Assembly (NCBI GenBank): GCA_035762085.1
Contig: DASTPT010000069.1
Location: 1 to 48,852 of the forward strand
Direction: 5' to 3'
Length of the DNA: 48,852 bases
Origin: HRBIN12 sp035762085
GTDB lineage: Bacteria; Actinomycetota; UBA4738; HRBIN12
Below, in pieces: positions 12,390-21,602 of this stretch. The notes under the pieces are model-generated. The model searched no databases and was not told the origin of the DNA. It was given only the letters and a program-made list of their open reading frames with translations. Position numbers and translations under genes: made by a program. Positions within the stretch are counted from its first letter, which is position 1. Every line of letters begins with the position of its first letter.

Positions 12390-12980
12390 GTGAAGCTCAC
12401 GGTGTTCGGGGCCGCCGGCCGGACCGGCCAACAGCTGGTGGCGCAGGCGCTCGACCGCGGCCACGACGTGACGGCGTTCGTCCGCGACGTCGGCGCGTTC
12501 GGCGCGGCGTCCGGAGTCCGGGTCGTGCAGGGCGACGCGCGGGACCCCGCGGCGGTCGTGGACGCCCTGACGGATGCCCAGGCGGTCGTCTCGGTCCTCG
12601 CGCTGATGTCGGCCGACGCCGAGCCCCAGCACTCGGACGCCACGCGGACGATCGTAGGGGCCGCCGAGCGCCTCGGCGTCCGGCGGGTCGTCCTCGCCGC
12701 GAACAACGACGTGCTCGGCGACGCCGAGGTGACGGGGGAGTTCGCCGCGCACGCGCGGGAGCACCGCCGGAACCGCGAGACCCTTCGGGCGAGCGGGCTG
12801 GACTGGACGATCGGGGCTGCGCCCTGGGTCACCGACGACCCGGCCACCGGCCGGTACCGAGCGGTCCCTGATGCGAAGGCCCCGGGCCGGCGGCTGCCCT
12901 CGGCCGACCTCGCGACGTTCGCGCTCGACGCGCTCGAGCGCGACGACTGGGTCGGCCGCATCGTCGGCGTCTCGTCCTAG
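12390..12980 (+). CDS. NAD(P)-binding protein, NmrA/SDR_a5-like
   Basis: A 196-residue Rossmann protein. The N-terminus is VFGAAGRTGQQLVAQALDRG, the GxxGxxG dinucleotide motif of atypical short-chain dehydrogenases (NmrA, biliverdin reductase B-like). The chain continues with HDVTAFVRD and a DARD segment typical of this group, and ends after YRAVPDAKAPGRRLPSADLA, the usual substrate-side region. The SDR Tyr-Lys dyad is not evident, as is common in this subfamily, so activity may be weak or regulatory. GTG start 9 nt after the lon stop. Confidence 0.8.
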   Translation: MKLTVFGAAGRTGQQLVAQALDRGHDVTAFVRDVGAFGAASGVRVVQGDARDPAAVVDALTDAQAVVSVLALMSADAEPQHSDATRTIVGAAERLGVRRVVLAANNDVLGDAEVTGEFAAHAREHRRNRETLRASGLDWTIGAAPWVTDDPATGRYRAVPDAKAPGRRLPSADLATFALDALERDDWVGRIVGVSS

Positions 12981-13037
12981 GGTGCAGCCGGGCGCCCGTC
13001 CTGCCGATGGTGACACCGTGACGCCAGCGGGGGGCCC

Positions 13038-13925
13038 GTGCTCGAACTGATCGGTCTGACGCGTCGGTTCGGCGACGTCGTCGCGCTCGACGACGTCTCG
13101 TTCACGGTGGCTCCCGGCGAGATGGTGGGCTTCGTCGGTCCGAACGGCGCCGGCAAGACGACCGCGATGCGGATCGCGCTCGGCGTGCTGCAGGCAGACG
13201 CCGGCGAGGTCCGCTGGCGGGGCCGGCCCGTGGACGCCGAGACGCGGCGCCGGTTCGGGTACATGCCGGAGGAGCGCGGGCTGTACCCGAAGATGCGGGT
13301 GCTCGACCACCTCGTCTACCTGGCACGGCTGCACGGGCTCGACCCGCACGACGCCAGGGCGCAGGCGGTCCGGGGCGCCCAGGTCCTCGGCGTGGCCGAC
13401 CGGGCCGACGCGCGGGTCCAGACCCTGTCGCTCGGGAACCAGCAGCGCGTCCAGCTCGCCGCCGCACTCGTGCACCGGCCGGAGGTCCTCGTCCTGGACG
13501 AGCCGTTCTCGGGCCTGGACCCGGTCGGCGTCGACGTCCTGTCCGGCGTCCTGCGCGAGCAGGCCGCGGCTGGCGTGCCGGTCGTGTTCTCGAGCCACCA
13601 GCTCGACCTCGTCGAGCGCCTGTGCGAGTCGGTCGTGCTGATCCACCGCGGCCGGATCGTGGCCGCCGGGCGGATCTCGGACCTGCGCGAGGCCGACGCG
13701 CGGCGGCTCGTGCGCGTGGAGGTCGCCGGCGCCGTGTCGGGCTGGTACGAGCGCCTCGCGGGTGTGCGCGTCGCCGACCCGCTCCCCGACGGCGCGGTGC
13801 TCGAGCTCGACGGCGCGAGTCCCTCGGAGGTGCTCGACGCCGCGGCGGCGGCGGGTGAGGTTCGCACGTTCGACGTCGTGCGCCCGTCGCTCACCGAGAT
13901 CTTCCGACGGGCGGTTGGCGCGTGA
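13038..13925 (+). CDS. ABC transporter ATP-binding protein (NatA-like)
   Basis: A 295-residue ABC ATPase. Walker A GPNGAGKTT is near residues 34-42, the signature is a variant LSLGNQQRVQ (usual LSGGQ), and Walker B VLVLDEPFSGLDP follows. The tail VRPSLTEIFRRAVG is the C-terminal module of NatA/YhaQ-type exporters. GTG start at 13038 with a GGGGGG-containing upstream. The stop overlaps the start of the permease. It should energise export by the next gene; sodium or peptide export is known for relatives but not shown here. Confidence 0.88.
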   Translation: MLELIGLTRRFGDVVALDDVSFTVAPGEMVGFVGPNGAGKTTAMRIALGVLQADAGEVRWRGRPVDAETRRRFGYMPEERGLYPKMRVLDHLVYLARLHGLDPHDARAQAVRGAQVLGVADRADARVQTLSLGNQQRVQLAAALVHRPEVLVLDEPFSGLDPVGVDVLSGVLREQAAAGVPVVFSSHQLDLVERLCESVVLIHRGRIVAAGRISDLREADARRLVRVEVAGAVSGWYERLAGVRVADPLPDGAVLELDGASPSEVLDAAAAAGEVRTFDVVRPSLTEIFRRAVGA

Positions 13926-15121
13926 TGCGCGGCGTCGTGGCCATCGTCGCCCGGCGCGAGTTCGTCGAGCGGATCAGGGACAAGGGGTTCCTGATCTCGA
14001 CCGGCATCACCCTGCTCGTGCTCGTGGTGTTCGTGGGGGCCGGGGCGCTGTTCGCGGGCGGCACCGCGTACGACGTGGGGCTGTCGGGTTCCGACGCGCG
14101 GGCCCTCGGGGCCCGGATCGTCGAGCGGGCGGCCGCCCTCGACATCGAGGTCACCGTGCGCGAGTTCGACGGCGGCGACGAGGCCGAGCGCGCGGTCCTC
14201 GGCGGGGACGTGGACGCCGCGGTCGTGGACGGGACGGGCATCGTCGTCCGCGCGGAGGCGCCGGCGGACCTGATGGGCGTGCTCCAGTCGGTCTCGGCCC
14301 GTCACCGGTCCGAGGGCGCGCTCGCCGGGGCCGGTCTCAGCGGCGAGGAGGTGGTCGCCGCGCTCGACCAGCCGCCGCTCGAGGTCCGGGCCCTCGAGCC
14401 GCTCGACCGCCGGCAGCGCGAGTACGCGGCGGTCGGGTTCATCGGCGTGCTCGCCCTGTACGGGCAGCTCTTCGCGTACGGCTACTGGGTCGCGGCCGGC
14501 GTCGTCGAGGAGAAGTCCTCGCGCGTCGTGGAGGTCCTGCTCGCCACCGTGCGTCCCTCGCAGCTGCTGCGGGGCAAGATCCTCGGGATCGGCGTGCTCG
14601 GCCTGTGCCAGCTGGTGCTGATCGGCGCGGTCGGGTTCGTGGCGAGCCAGGTGCTCGGCGGCGTCCGGTTCCCCGAGGGCGTGCTGATCGTGATCGCGCT
14701 CGTGCTCGTGTGGTTCGTCCTCGGCTACTTCTTCTACGCGGGGCTGTTCGCGGTCGCGGGGGCCATCGTGCCGCGACAGGAGGATCTGCAGTCCACGATG
14801 ACGCCGCTGTCGATCCTGATCATCGCCTCGTTCTTCCTCGGGATCCAGGCGAACCAGAACCCGGACTCGCTGCTCGCGCTCGTGACGTCCATGCTGCCGC
14901 CGTCGGCGCCGCTCGTGATGCCCTCGCGGCTGATCCTCGGCGAGGCGACGGTGTGGGAGGGGCTGCTGTCGGCGGCGATCTGCGTGGCGGCCACGATGGC
15001 GCTCGTGCCGCTCGCGACCAGGATCTACTCGCGATCGGTGCTCCAGCGGAGTCGGGTGCGGATCCGCGACGCCGTGCGCGTCGCGCCGCGCGAGGAACGA
15101 CCGGCTACTGCTCGGGGATGA
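13922..15121 (+). CDS. ABC-2 type transporter permease (NatB/YhaP-like)
   Basis: A 399-residue membrane protein. One N-terminal helix (about 20-40) is followed by a large extracytoplasmic domain (about 45-170), then five or six helices, the ABC2_membrane_3 layout. The segment EEKSSRVVEVLLATVRPSQLLRGKILG is the highly conserved cytoplasmic loop of NatB/YhaP permeases. The start is GTG at 13922 (ATG at 13925 is also possible), overlapping the ATPase stop. The 3' end overlaps the convergent VOC gene by 17 bp. Confidence 0.88.
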   Translation: MMRGVVAIVARREFVERIRDKGFLISTGITLLVLVVFVGAGALFAGGTAYDVGLSGSDARALGARIVERAAALDIEVTVREFDGGDEAERAVLGGDVDAAVVDGTGIVVRAEAPADLMGVLQSVSARHRSEGALAGAGLSGEEVVAALDQPPLEVRALEPLDRRQREYAAVGFIGVLALYGQLFAYGYWVAAGVVEEKSSRVVEVLLATVRPSQLLRGKILGIGVLGLCQLVLIGAVGFVASQVLGGVRFPEGVLIVIALVLVWFVLGYFFYAGLFAVAGAIVPRQEDLQSTMTPLSILIIASFFLGIQANQNPDSLLALVTSMLPPSAPLVMPSRLILGEATVWEGLLSAAICVAATMALVPLATRIYSRSVLQRSRVRIRDAVRVAPREERPATARG

Positions 15122-15464
15122 GGCAGAACTCGTTGGCCTCGGGGTCGCGCATCACCCGCCAGACGAACCCGTCGATGTCGTGATCGGCCAGACGCTCGCC
15201 GCCGTGCTCGAGGACCCACGTGGTGGCGGCCTCGAGGTCCTCGACGTGGATGTCGGGGTGCGCGCGGTTCTTCACCGTCTTGTCCTCGGGCACCTCCTGG
15301 AACGCGAGCGCGACCGCCTCCTCCGAGGGCCGCGCGAGGAACACGAAGTTCTCCATCGTCCCGCGGACCTCGACGCCGAGCAGCTCGCTCCAGAACGCGG
15401 CGAGGCGCTCCGGGTCGCGGCAGTCGATCGTCAGGTACCGGACCTTGGCCGACGGGGCGGTCAC
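15105..15464 (-). CDS. VOC (glyoxalase/bleomycin resistance) family protein
   Basis: A 119-residue single-module vicinal-oxygen-chelate protein. The start KVRYLTIDCRDPERLAAFW is the classical beta strand and helix of Glyoxalase_6-type proteins, and the second half has HPDIHVEDLEAATTWVLEHG and RDPEANEFCLIP, with the His and Glu positions used as metal ligands in the superfamily. Substrate unknown. GTG start at 15464 overlaps the aminotransferase TGA (GTGA), so it is probably co-translated with it. Confidence 0.85.
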   Translation of the reverse strand: MTAPSAKVRYLTIDCRDPERLAAFWSELLGVEVRGTMENFVFLARPSEEAVALAFQEVPEDKTVKNRAHPDIHVEDLEAATTWVLEHGGERLADHDIDGFVWRVMRDPEANEFCLIPEQ

Positions 15465-16819
15465 GCCGTGAGCTCCCCGCACATCGCGTCGAACACCTCC
15501 GAGTGACGATCGACGTCCTCCGCGGTGGTCGCGGGCGACATCAGCGCCATGTTGTGGAACGGCGTGAGCAGGATCCCGCGGTTCAGGGCGTACAGGTGCG
15601 TGAACCTCGCGAGCTCGTGGTCGTCGTTCGCGGCCGCCTCGCCGCCGTTCCGAGGCGTCGTCGGGACGAACCAGTACTCGGCCCGGCAGCCAAGACGCTG
15701 GATCGTCCACGGCAGGCCGTGCTTCTCGATCGCGGCCTGGACGCCGTCGGTCCACCGCTCGCCGAGCGCGATCATGCGCTCGAACGCCTCGTCGGTGAGG
15801 ACCTGCTCGAGCGTGGCGCGCATCGCCGCGAGGGAGAGCGCGTTGCCCGAGAGCGTCCCGCCGACACCGCCCACGTCGCTCGTCGGCAGCGTCTCCATGA
15901 AGGACCCGACGCGGTCGGCCACCTCCTGGCTCATCCCGTAGCAGGCCGCCGGCACGCCGCTCGCGAGGGGCTTGCCGATCGTGAGGAAGTCGGGCTGCAG
16001 ACCCCAGGCCTTCGTTGCCCCGCCCGGGCCGGCGCAGATCGTGTGGGTCTCGTCGATCACGAGGTAGGTGCCGTACGTGCGCGTGAGCTCGCGGAGCGCG
16101 TCGTGGTAGCCGGGCTCGGGCGGCACGATGCCGATGTTCGTGAGGGCAGGCTCCGCCAGGACGCACGCCACGTCGCCGTGGGCGAGCGCGGCCTCGAGCG
16201 CGTCGACGTCGTTCCACTCGATCGAGCGCGTGGTCATCTCGGGCGGGACGGGCGGTCCGATGTTGCCCGGCCGCGACACCGTCGCTCCGTCCTCGTCGAT
16301 CGCGATCGTCTCGTCGACCGATCCGTGGTAGCACCACGAGTAGGTGAGCACCCTCGGACGCCCGGTGATCGCGCGCGCCAACCGGATCGTGAAGCGGTTC
16401 GCGTCGGTCGCGGTGAGGCAGAACTGCCAGTACGGCAGGCCGAAGCGCCGCTGCATCTCGGCGCCCACCCAGATCGAGTCCTCGGAGGGGAGCATGAGGG
16501 TGATGCCCCTCGAGGCCTGCTCGGCGATCGCCTTCACCGCCGGCTCGGGGGAGTGGCCGGTCATGCCGCCGGTGTCGCCCAGGCAGAAGTCGATGTACTC
16601 GATGCCGTCCACGTCCGTGAACCGCGCCCCGTGCGCCTCCTGGACGAAGACGGGGTAGGGCCCCGCCCACTCGGACATCCATGGCATCGGCACGCCGGCG
16701 AGCAGGTTGGCCTTGCCGCGGTCGAACAGCTCGCCCGAACGCGGGTGGGCGGCCACGAAGTCCGCCTCCTCGCGCTGCATCAGGTCGCGTAGGCGTGCGC
16801 GGTCGACGGTGCTGTCCAT
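15461..16819 (-). CDS. Class III PLP-dependent aminotransferase
   Basis: A 452-residue fold-type I aminotransferase close to the glutamate-1-semialdehyde aminomutase and acetylornithine transaminase group. VIDETHT (D256) is the PLP-nitrogen-binding Asp and IGKPLASG carries the PLP lysine K283. The N-terminal part has IDFCLGDTGGMTGHSPE, as in GSA-like transaminases. The usual S-G-T/S-E-A motif reads TATDAN here. ATG at 16819 is preceded by GAGGAGG at a good distance; a longer frame to 16879 exists but lacks this site. The amino donor and acceptor cannot be told from sequence. Co-translated with the VOC gene. Confidence 0.85.
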   Translation of the reverse strand: MDSTVDRARLRDLMQREEADFVAAHPRSGELFDRGKANLLAGVPMPWMSEWAGPYPVFVQEAHGARFTDVDGIEYIDFCLGDTGGMTGHSPEPAVKAIAEQASRGITLMLPSEDSIWVGAEMQRRFGLPYWQFCLTATDANRFTIRLARAITGRPRVLTYSWCYHGSVDETIAIDEDGATVSRPGNIGPPVPPEMTTRSIEWNDVDALEAALAHGDVACVLAEPALTNIGIVPPEPGYHDALRELTRTYGTYLVIDETHTICAGPGGATKAWGLQPDFLTIGKPLASGVPAACYGMSQEVADRVGSFMETLPTSDVGGVGGTLSGNALSLAAMRATLEQVLTDEAFERMIALGERWTDGVQAAIEKHGLPWTIQRLGCRAEYWFVPTTPRNGGEAAANDDHELARFTHLYALNRGILLTPFHNMALMSPATTAEDVDRHSEVFDAMCGELTA

Positions 16820-16896
16820 CCTTGAGCCTCCTCGGGCAGGTGACGGGCTGAGCCTCGCGGAAACGCCGAGGGGCGTCAAACGGTGGGAGATACGCG

Positions 16897-16925
16897 GGAG
16901 CGGCCCCGCACGGCGGGGCCGCTCC
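16897..16925 (-). terminator. Strong GC hairpin after the malic enzyme gene
   Basis: Perfect 13-bp stem (16897-16909 with 16913-16925) and a 3-nt loop, 16 nt after the malic enzyme stop on the minus strand and before the aminotransferase. No T-run follows. It should separate the pnt-malic enzyme operon from the aminotransferase. Confidence 0.7.
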
Positions 16926-16940
16926 GCGTTCGGTTCGCCG

Positions 16941-18689
16941 CTAGTCCCAGGGGATCGGCTCGTACGGCACGTAGTCGGGGTGCCAGATCATCGCGTCGAC
17001 CGCGTGCGGGATCTCCTCGTCCTCGAAGTGCCGACCGACGCCGCAGTCCCGGGCGCACCGGGCGACGGCGATCGCGACCTCGCGCGAGACCGCGCGCAGC
17101 TCGGACGCGTGCGGGAACAGCGCCCCCTCCTCCAGCCGCTCCTCGGGCACGGCGTGCGCGAGCGCCTCGGCCGCGACGAGGAACATCTCGTCGGTGACCT
17201 CCCGCGCCTCGGCGACGACCGCGCCGAGCCCGATGCCGGGGAAGACGAACGCGTTGTTCGCCTGGCCGATCACGTGTGTGCGCTCGCCGCGCACGACGGG
17301 CTCGAACGGGCTGCCCGTGGCGACGATCGCTCGCCCCTTCGTCCACTCGACGATGTCGGCCGGCTGGGCCTCCGTCTTCGACGTGGGGTTCGAGAGCGGC
17401 AGCACGACCGGGATCCTCGCGTGCGCGGCCATCTCGCGGATCGCCTTCTCGGTGAACGCGCCGGGCGTGGCGCTCGTCCCGATCAGGATCGTCGCACGCA
17501 CCTTCTCGACGACGGCCTCCAGGTCGTAGGCGCTGCCGGCCTCGAACCCATAGGCCTGCATCGCGTCGGGCGTGAGGGCGAGCTCCTCCTTGTCGCGGTC
17601 CAGCGGCTCGCGGCCGAGGTACGTGAGGCCCTTCGAGTCGAGCTGGACGATCGCCTGGTGGATCTGCTCCTCGGGGACGCCCTCCTTGCGCATCTGCGCG
17701 CGCACGAGCCGGGCGATCCCGATGCCGGCGGCGCCGGCGCCGAGGAACACCAGGCGCTGCTCGCCGAGCGGCTCCTGGAGGATCCGCAACGCCGAGTAGA
17801 TGCCGCCCATGACGACGGCGGCCGTGCCTTGGATGTCGTCGTTGAAGCTGGTGATGCGGTGTCGGTACTGGTCGAGGAGCCGGATCGCGTTGTGCTGCTT
17901 GAAGTCCTCCCACTGCAGCAGCGCGTGCGGGAAGACCTCGAGCACGCCCTCGACGAAGGCCTCGACGAACCGCTCGTACTCCGGCCCGCGCAGCCGCGGC
18001 TTGCGGTACCCGACGTAGTAGGGGTCGTCGAGGAGGGCCTGGTTGTCGGTTCCGACGTCGAGCGAGATCGGCAGCGTGAGGGCCGGGTAGATCCCGGCGC
18101 CGGCGGTGTAGAGGGCCAGCTTGCCGACCGGGATGCCCATCCCGCCGGCGCCCTGGTCGCCGAGGCCGAGGATCCGCTCGTTGTCGGTGACCACGATCAG
18201 CCGGACGTCCTCGTGCCGCGCGTTGGAGAGCAGCTCGGGGATGTCGTCGACGTCGTCCGGCGTCAGCCACAGGCCGCGCGCGCGGCGCAGGATGTGGCTG
18301 TATTCCTGGCACGCGCGTCCGACGACCGGCGTGTAGACGATCGGCAGGAACTCCTCGAGGTTCTCGATCAGCACGCGGTAGAACAGGGTCTCGTTGCGAT
18401 CCTGCAGCGCCGCGAGGCCGATGAACTTCTCGAGCTCGTCCGCCTTGCGCCGGATCTTCTCGACCTCGAGCGCGACCTGCTCCTCGATCGTGAACACCCG
18501 CATCGGGAGGAGCCCGTGGAGCCGGAACTCCTCACGCTCCTTCTCGGTGAACGCAGCGTCCTTGTTCAGGAGCGGGTGCTCGAGCAGCTCGGCGCCGCGA
18601 TGGGGGACCGGCACCGGTCCGATCCCCGTCCGCAGGGCCTTGACCCATTCGTGCTCGAGCTCCCGCTCACGGGACTCGGTGAGCGTCAT
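16941..18689 (-). CDS. maeA: NAD-type malic enzyme (malate dehydrogenase, oxaloacetate-decarboxylating)
   Basis: A 582-residue long-form malic enzyme of the SfcA/MaeA type, converting malate to pyruvate and CO2 with reduction of NAD(P)+. Catalytic Tyr is Y119 in IVYTP and Lys K190 in GIPVGK; metal ligands E261, D262 and D285 are in QWEDF and NDDIQGT. The nucleotide motif GAGAAGIG is at 317-324. Length and motifs fit the eukaryote-like large subfamily. The ATG overlaps the pntB stop (ATGA), so it is part of the transhydrogenase operon, which is an unusual and suggestive partner for NAD(P)H balance. Cofactor preference is not certain. Confidence 0.93.
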   Translation of the reverse strand: MTLTESRERELEHEWVKALRTGIGPVPVPHRGAELLEHPLLNKDAAFTEKEREEFRLHGLLPMRVFTIEEQVALEVEKIRRKADELEKFIGLAALQDRNETLFYRVLIENLEEFLPIVYTPVVGRACQEYSHILRRARGLWLTPDDVDDIPELLSNARHEDVRLIVVTDNERILGLGDQGAGGMGIPVGKLALYTAGAGIYPALTLPISLDVGTDNQALLDDPYYVGYRKPRLRGPEYERFVEAFVEGVLEVFPHALLQWEDFKQHNAIRLLDQYRHRITSFNDDIQGTAAVVMGGIYSALRILQEPLGEQRLVFLGAGAAGIGIARLVRAQMRKEGVPEEQIHQAIVQLDSKGLTYLGREPLDRDKEELALTPDAMQAYGFEAGSAYDLEAVVEKVRATILIGTSATPGAFTEKAIREMAAHARIPVVLPLSNPTSKTEAQPADIVEWTKGRAIVATGSPFEPVVRGERTHVIGQANNAFVFPGIGLGAVVAEAREVTDEMFLVAAEALAHAVPEERLEEGALFPHASELRAVSREVAIAVARCARDCGVGRHFEDEEIPHAVDAMIWHPDYVPYEPIPWD

Positions 18690-20095
18690 ACCCCAGCCAC
18701 CTCCCTCGTCGGCAGTCGCCCGAGCTCGTCGATGACCTCGCCGATCACGGTCTTCGCGTCACCGAAGAGCATCTGGGTCTTGTCCAGGTAGAAGAGCTCG
18801 TTGTCGACCCCGGCGAACCCGGAGCGCATCGAGCGCTTGACGACGATGATCGACCCGGCCTGATCCACGTCGAGGATCGGCATGCCGTAGATCGGACTCG
18901 TCGTGTCCGTCCGCGCGGCCGGGTTCACGACGTCGTTCGCGCCGATGACCAGCACGATGTCGGTCTGCGGGAACTCCGAGTTGATCGAGTCCAGGTCGTA
19001 GAGCTGGTCGTAGGGCACGTTCGCCTCGGCCAGCAGCACGTTCATGTGCCCGGGCATCCGCCCGGCCACCGGGTGGATCGCGTACTTCACGTCCACGCCG
19101 CGCTTCATCAGGTTGTCGCACAGCTCGCGGACCTTGTGCTGCGCCTGCGCCGCCGCCATGCCGTAGCCGGGCACGACGACGACGCTGCGGGCGGCGTCCA
19201 GGAGGAACGACGTCTCCTCCGGATCGACGCTGCGGACCGGCCGTTGCTGGACTCCGCCGGCGCCCGTGACGTCCTCCGCGCCGAACCCTCCGAACAGGAC
19301 GTTCGCGAAGGACCGGTTCATCGCCCGGCACATGATGATGGACAGGATCAGACCGCTCGATCCGTCCAGCGCGCCGGCGATGATCAGCAGCTTGTTGTCG
19401 AGGACGAACCCCATCATCGAGGCCGACAGGCCGGCGAAGCTGTTCAGCAGGGAGATCACGGTCGGCATGTCGGCGCCGCCGATCCGGATCACCATCATGA
19501 ACCCGAAGAGCAGCGAGATGCCGATGACGATCGGGAACAGGATGGTGTTCCCCGGGTCGGCCACGAGGACGCCGACGAGGACCAGGGCCGAGCCGAACAC
19601 CGCGAGGTTCACGATGTTCTGGCCCCTGTAGATCCAGGGTCGGTCCCGGACGATGCCCTGCAGCTTGCCGGCCGCGATGAGCGAGCCGGTGAAGGTCAGG
19701 AACCCGAGGACGACCTCCAGACCGATCGCGACCATCGTCGAGGTCTCGATCTCGGGTTGCTGCAGATAGTACTCGGCCGTCCCGACCACGCCGGCGGCGA
19801 AGGCGCCGAACGCGTGCGACAGCGCGGTCCGCTGCGGTACCGCCGTCATCGGCACCAGGCCGAGCGGGATGCCCAGGATCGTGCCGAGTACGAGCGCGAG
19901 CACGATCCACTGGTACTCGACGATGCGGAAGTCGACCAACGTCGACACGATCGCGACGGCCATACCGATCTCGCCCACCCTGACGCCGCGACGAGCGGTG
20001 GTCGGGTGGGAGAGCCACTTCAGCGCGAGGATGAAGCACGCCGCGGCGAACAGGTACGCGAGGGGGATGACGATGTCGTTGATGGTGTCGTTCAC
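18686..20095 (-). CDS. pntB: NAD(P) transhydrogenase subunit beta
   Basis: A 469-residue subunit with about nine membrane helices (residues 1-275) and a C-terminal NADP(H)-binding domain III. VVPGYGMAAAQAQ at about 310-322 is the NADP loop, and GRMPGHMNVLLAEA and IGANDVVNPAA are diagnostic for PntB. Together with PntAA and PntAB it forms the proton-translocating transhydrogenase, which drives NADPH formation from NADH with the proton gradient. Start overlaps the pntAB stop, and its stop overlaps the malic enzyme start. Confidence 0.96.
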   Translation of the reverse strand: MNDTINDIVIPLAYLFAAACFILALKWLSHPTTARRGVRVGEIGMAVAIVSTLVDFRIVEYQWIVLALVLGTILGIPLGLVPMTAVPQRTALSHAFGAFAAGVVGTAEYYLQQPEIETSTMVAIGLEVVLGFLTFTGSLIAAGKLQGIVRDRPWIYRGQNIVNLAVFGSALVLVGVLVADPGNTILFPIVIGISLLFGFMMVIRIGGADMPTVISLLNSFAGLSASMMGFVLDNKLLIIAGALDGSSGLILSIIMCRAMNRSFANVLFGGFGAEDVTGAGGVQQRPVRSVDPEETSFLLDAARSVVVVPGYGMAAAQAQHKVRELCDNLMKRGVDVKYAIHPVAGRMPGHMNVLLAEANVPYDQLYDLDSINSEFPQTDIVLVIGANDVVNPAARTDTTSPIYGMPILDVDQAGSIIVVKRSMRSGFAGVDNELFYLDKTQMLFGDAKTVIGEVIDELGRLPTREVAGV

Positions 20096-20421
20096 GACGT
20101 CGTCTCCTTCGCGTCCGCGGGCTCCTTCGCCTTCGGCGACTCGCGGCGCTTGAACATCCCGAGCATCCGGTCGGTCAGCAGGAAGCCGGACACGATGTTC
20201 GTGAAGGCCGCGAACACCGCGAGCGATCCGAGGATCGTCGCCATCGTGCTCTCACCCTTGCCCGCCAGGATCAGCGAGCCGACGATCGAGATCGCCGACA
20301 GCGCGTTCGTGAGCGACATCAGGGGCGTGTGGAGCAGCCCGGGCACCCTCGTGATCACGGCGTACCCGAGGAACGACGCCAGCATGAAGATGAAGAGGCT
20401 GACCTCGAGCGTCTCAGACAT
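20092..20421 (-). CDS. pntAB: NAD(P) transhydrogenase subunit alpha, membrane part (PntAB)
   Basis: A 109-residue membrane protein with three or four helices, matching domain II of the alpha subunit encoded as a separate small gene in many bacteria. TRVPGLLHTPLMSLTNAL at residues 24-41 is the family hallmark, and it ends in a charged cytoplasmic tail. It overlaps pntAA by 8 nt upstream and pntB by 4 nt downstream. It contributes to the proton channel between the two soluble nucleotide domains. Confidence 0.94.
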   Translation of the reverse strand: MSETLEVSLFIFMLASFLGYAVITRVPGLLHTPLMSLTNALSAISIVGSLILAGKGESTMATILGSLAVFAAFTNIVSGFLLTDRMLGMFKRRESPKAKEPADAKETTS

Positions 20422-21589
20422 GGTCCACCTCCCCCAGGGCCTCGAGGACCCGCTTGTGCGTGACCTCGCCGTCGCGCGTGACGAGCGTGCCCGCCACGAT
20501 CTCGTCCTCGAGGTCGATCTCGAGCTTCCCGTCCTTCACCAGCAGCATCAGGAAGGACTGGACGTTCTTCGCGTACATCGAGCTCGCGACGTTCGGCACG
20601 CTGGCCGCGAGGTTCGTCGGCCCGAAGATCGTCACGCCGTTGTCGGTGACGGTCCGGTGGTTCGCGCGCGTCATCGCGCAGTTCCCGCCGCGCTCGGCGG
20701 CCGTGTCGACGATCACCGAGCCGGGTGCCATGCCCTTCACCGCCTGCTCCGTGATGAGCACCGGCGCCTTCTTGCCGGGGATGAGCGCCGTCGTGATGAC
20801 GACGTCCACGCCGGCGACCACCTGTGCCATCAGCTCCTGCTGGCGCTCGTAGAAGGCCTGGCCGAGCTCCTTCGCGTACCCCGACTGGTCCTCGGCGTCC
20901 CCCGGCTGCAGGGGGAGCAGCACGCACCGCGCGCCGAGGCTCTCGATGTCCTCCTGCGCGGCGGGCCGCACGTCGTAGGCCTGGACGACCGCGCCCAGCC
21001 GGCGCGCCGTGGCGATGGCCATGAGGCCGGCGACCCCCGCGCCGACGACGAAGACCTGCGCCGGCCGGACCGTGCCGGCCGCCGTGGTCATCATCGGGAA
21101 CATCTTGGGGAGCCGGTCGGCCGCCATGAGGACGGCCTTGTAGCCGATCACGGTGGACTGCGAGGACATGACGTCCATGCCCTGGGCGCGCGTGATGCGC
21201 GGCATGAAGTCCATCGCGAAGCCGGTGACCTTGTGCTCGGCCGCCTGGCGGATGCCCGCCGGGCAGACGAGGGGGTCGGCCATCCCCACGATCACCTGTT
21301 CGGGCTTGAATCGATGGATGTCGTCGCGCCCCAGCTCCGGGTTCGCGCCGCAGGTCCGTACCTGCACGACGATGTCCGCCTGGAACACGCGCTCGCGGTT
21401 CCCGATCTCCGCACCATGCGCCGCGTATTGATCGTCGGCGAACCCGGCCGCCTCTCCGGCCCTCGACTCGACGACGACATCCATCCCCGCCTTCGTGAGC
21501 TGAGGCAGCACGGCGGGGACGAGTGCCACCCTGGTCTCCCCAGGAAAGGTCTCCCTGGGCACACCCACGAGGAGTCGATCGGTCTCCAT
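20414..21589 (-). CDS. pntAA: NAD(P) transhydrogenase subunit alpha, NAD-binding part (PntAA)
   Basis: A 391-residue soluble subunit with the alanine dehydrogenase/transhydrogenase fold. The N-terminus VGVPRETFPGETRVALVP is typical, VVGAGVAGLMAIATARRLGA is the NAD-binding motif, and VSRD-type loops are replaced by YDVRPAAQEDIESLGA as in PntAA. It binds NADH in the cytoplasm and works with PntAB and PntB. ATG at 21589 has GGAGG very close upstream. Three dyad elements lie in the 130 bp before it. Confidence 0.95.
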   Translation of the reverse strand: METDRLLVGVPRETFPGETRVALVPAVLPQLTKAGMDVVVESRAGEAAGFADDQYAAHGAEIGNRERVFQADIVVQVRTCGANPELGRDDIHRFKPEQVIVGMADPLVCPAGIRQAAEHKVTGFAMDFMPRITRAQGMDVMSSQSTVIGYKAVLMAADRLPKMFPMMTTAAGTVRPAQVFVVGAGVAGLMAIATARRLGAVVQAYDVRPAAQEDIESLGARCVLLPLQPGDAEDQSGYAKELGQAFYERQQELMAQVVAGVDVVITTALIPGKKAPVLITEQAVKGMAPGSVIVDTAAERGGNCAMTRANHRTVTDNGVTIFGPTNLAASVPNVASSMYAKNVQSFLMLLVKDGKLEIDLEDEIVAGTLVTRDGEVTHKRVLEALGEVDHV

Positions 21590-21602
21590 GCCTCCACGTT
21601 GT

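Noticed and set aside
15105..16682. One fused aminotransferase-VOC frame of over 500 codons
   Set aside because: The upstream part of that frame is the antisense-like +1 shadow of the aminotransferase; the VOC gene starts at the GTG overlapping the aminotransferase stop.
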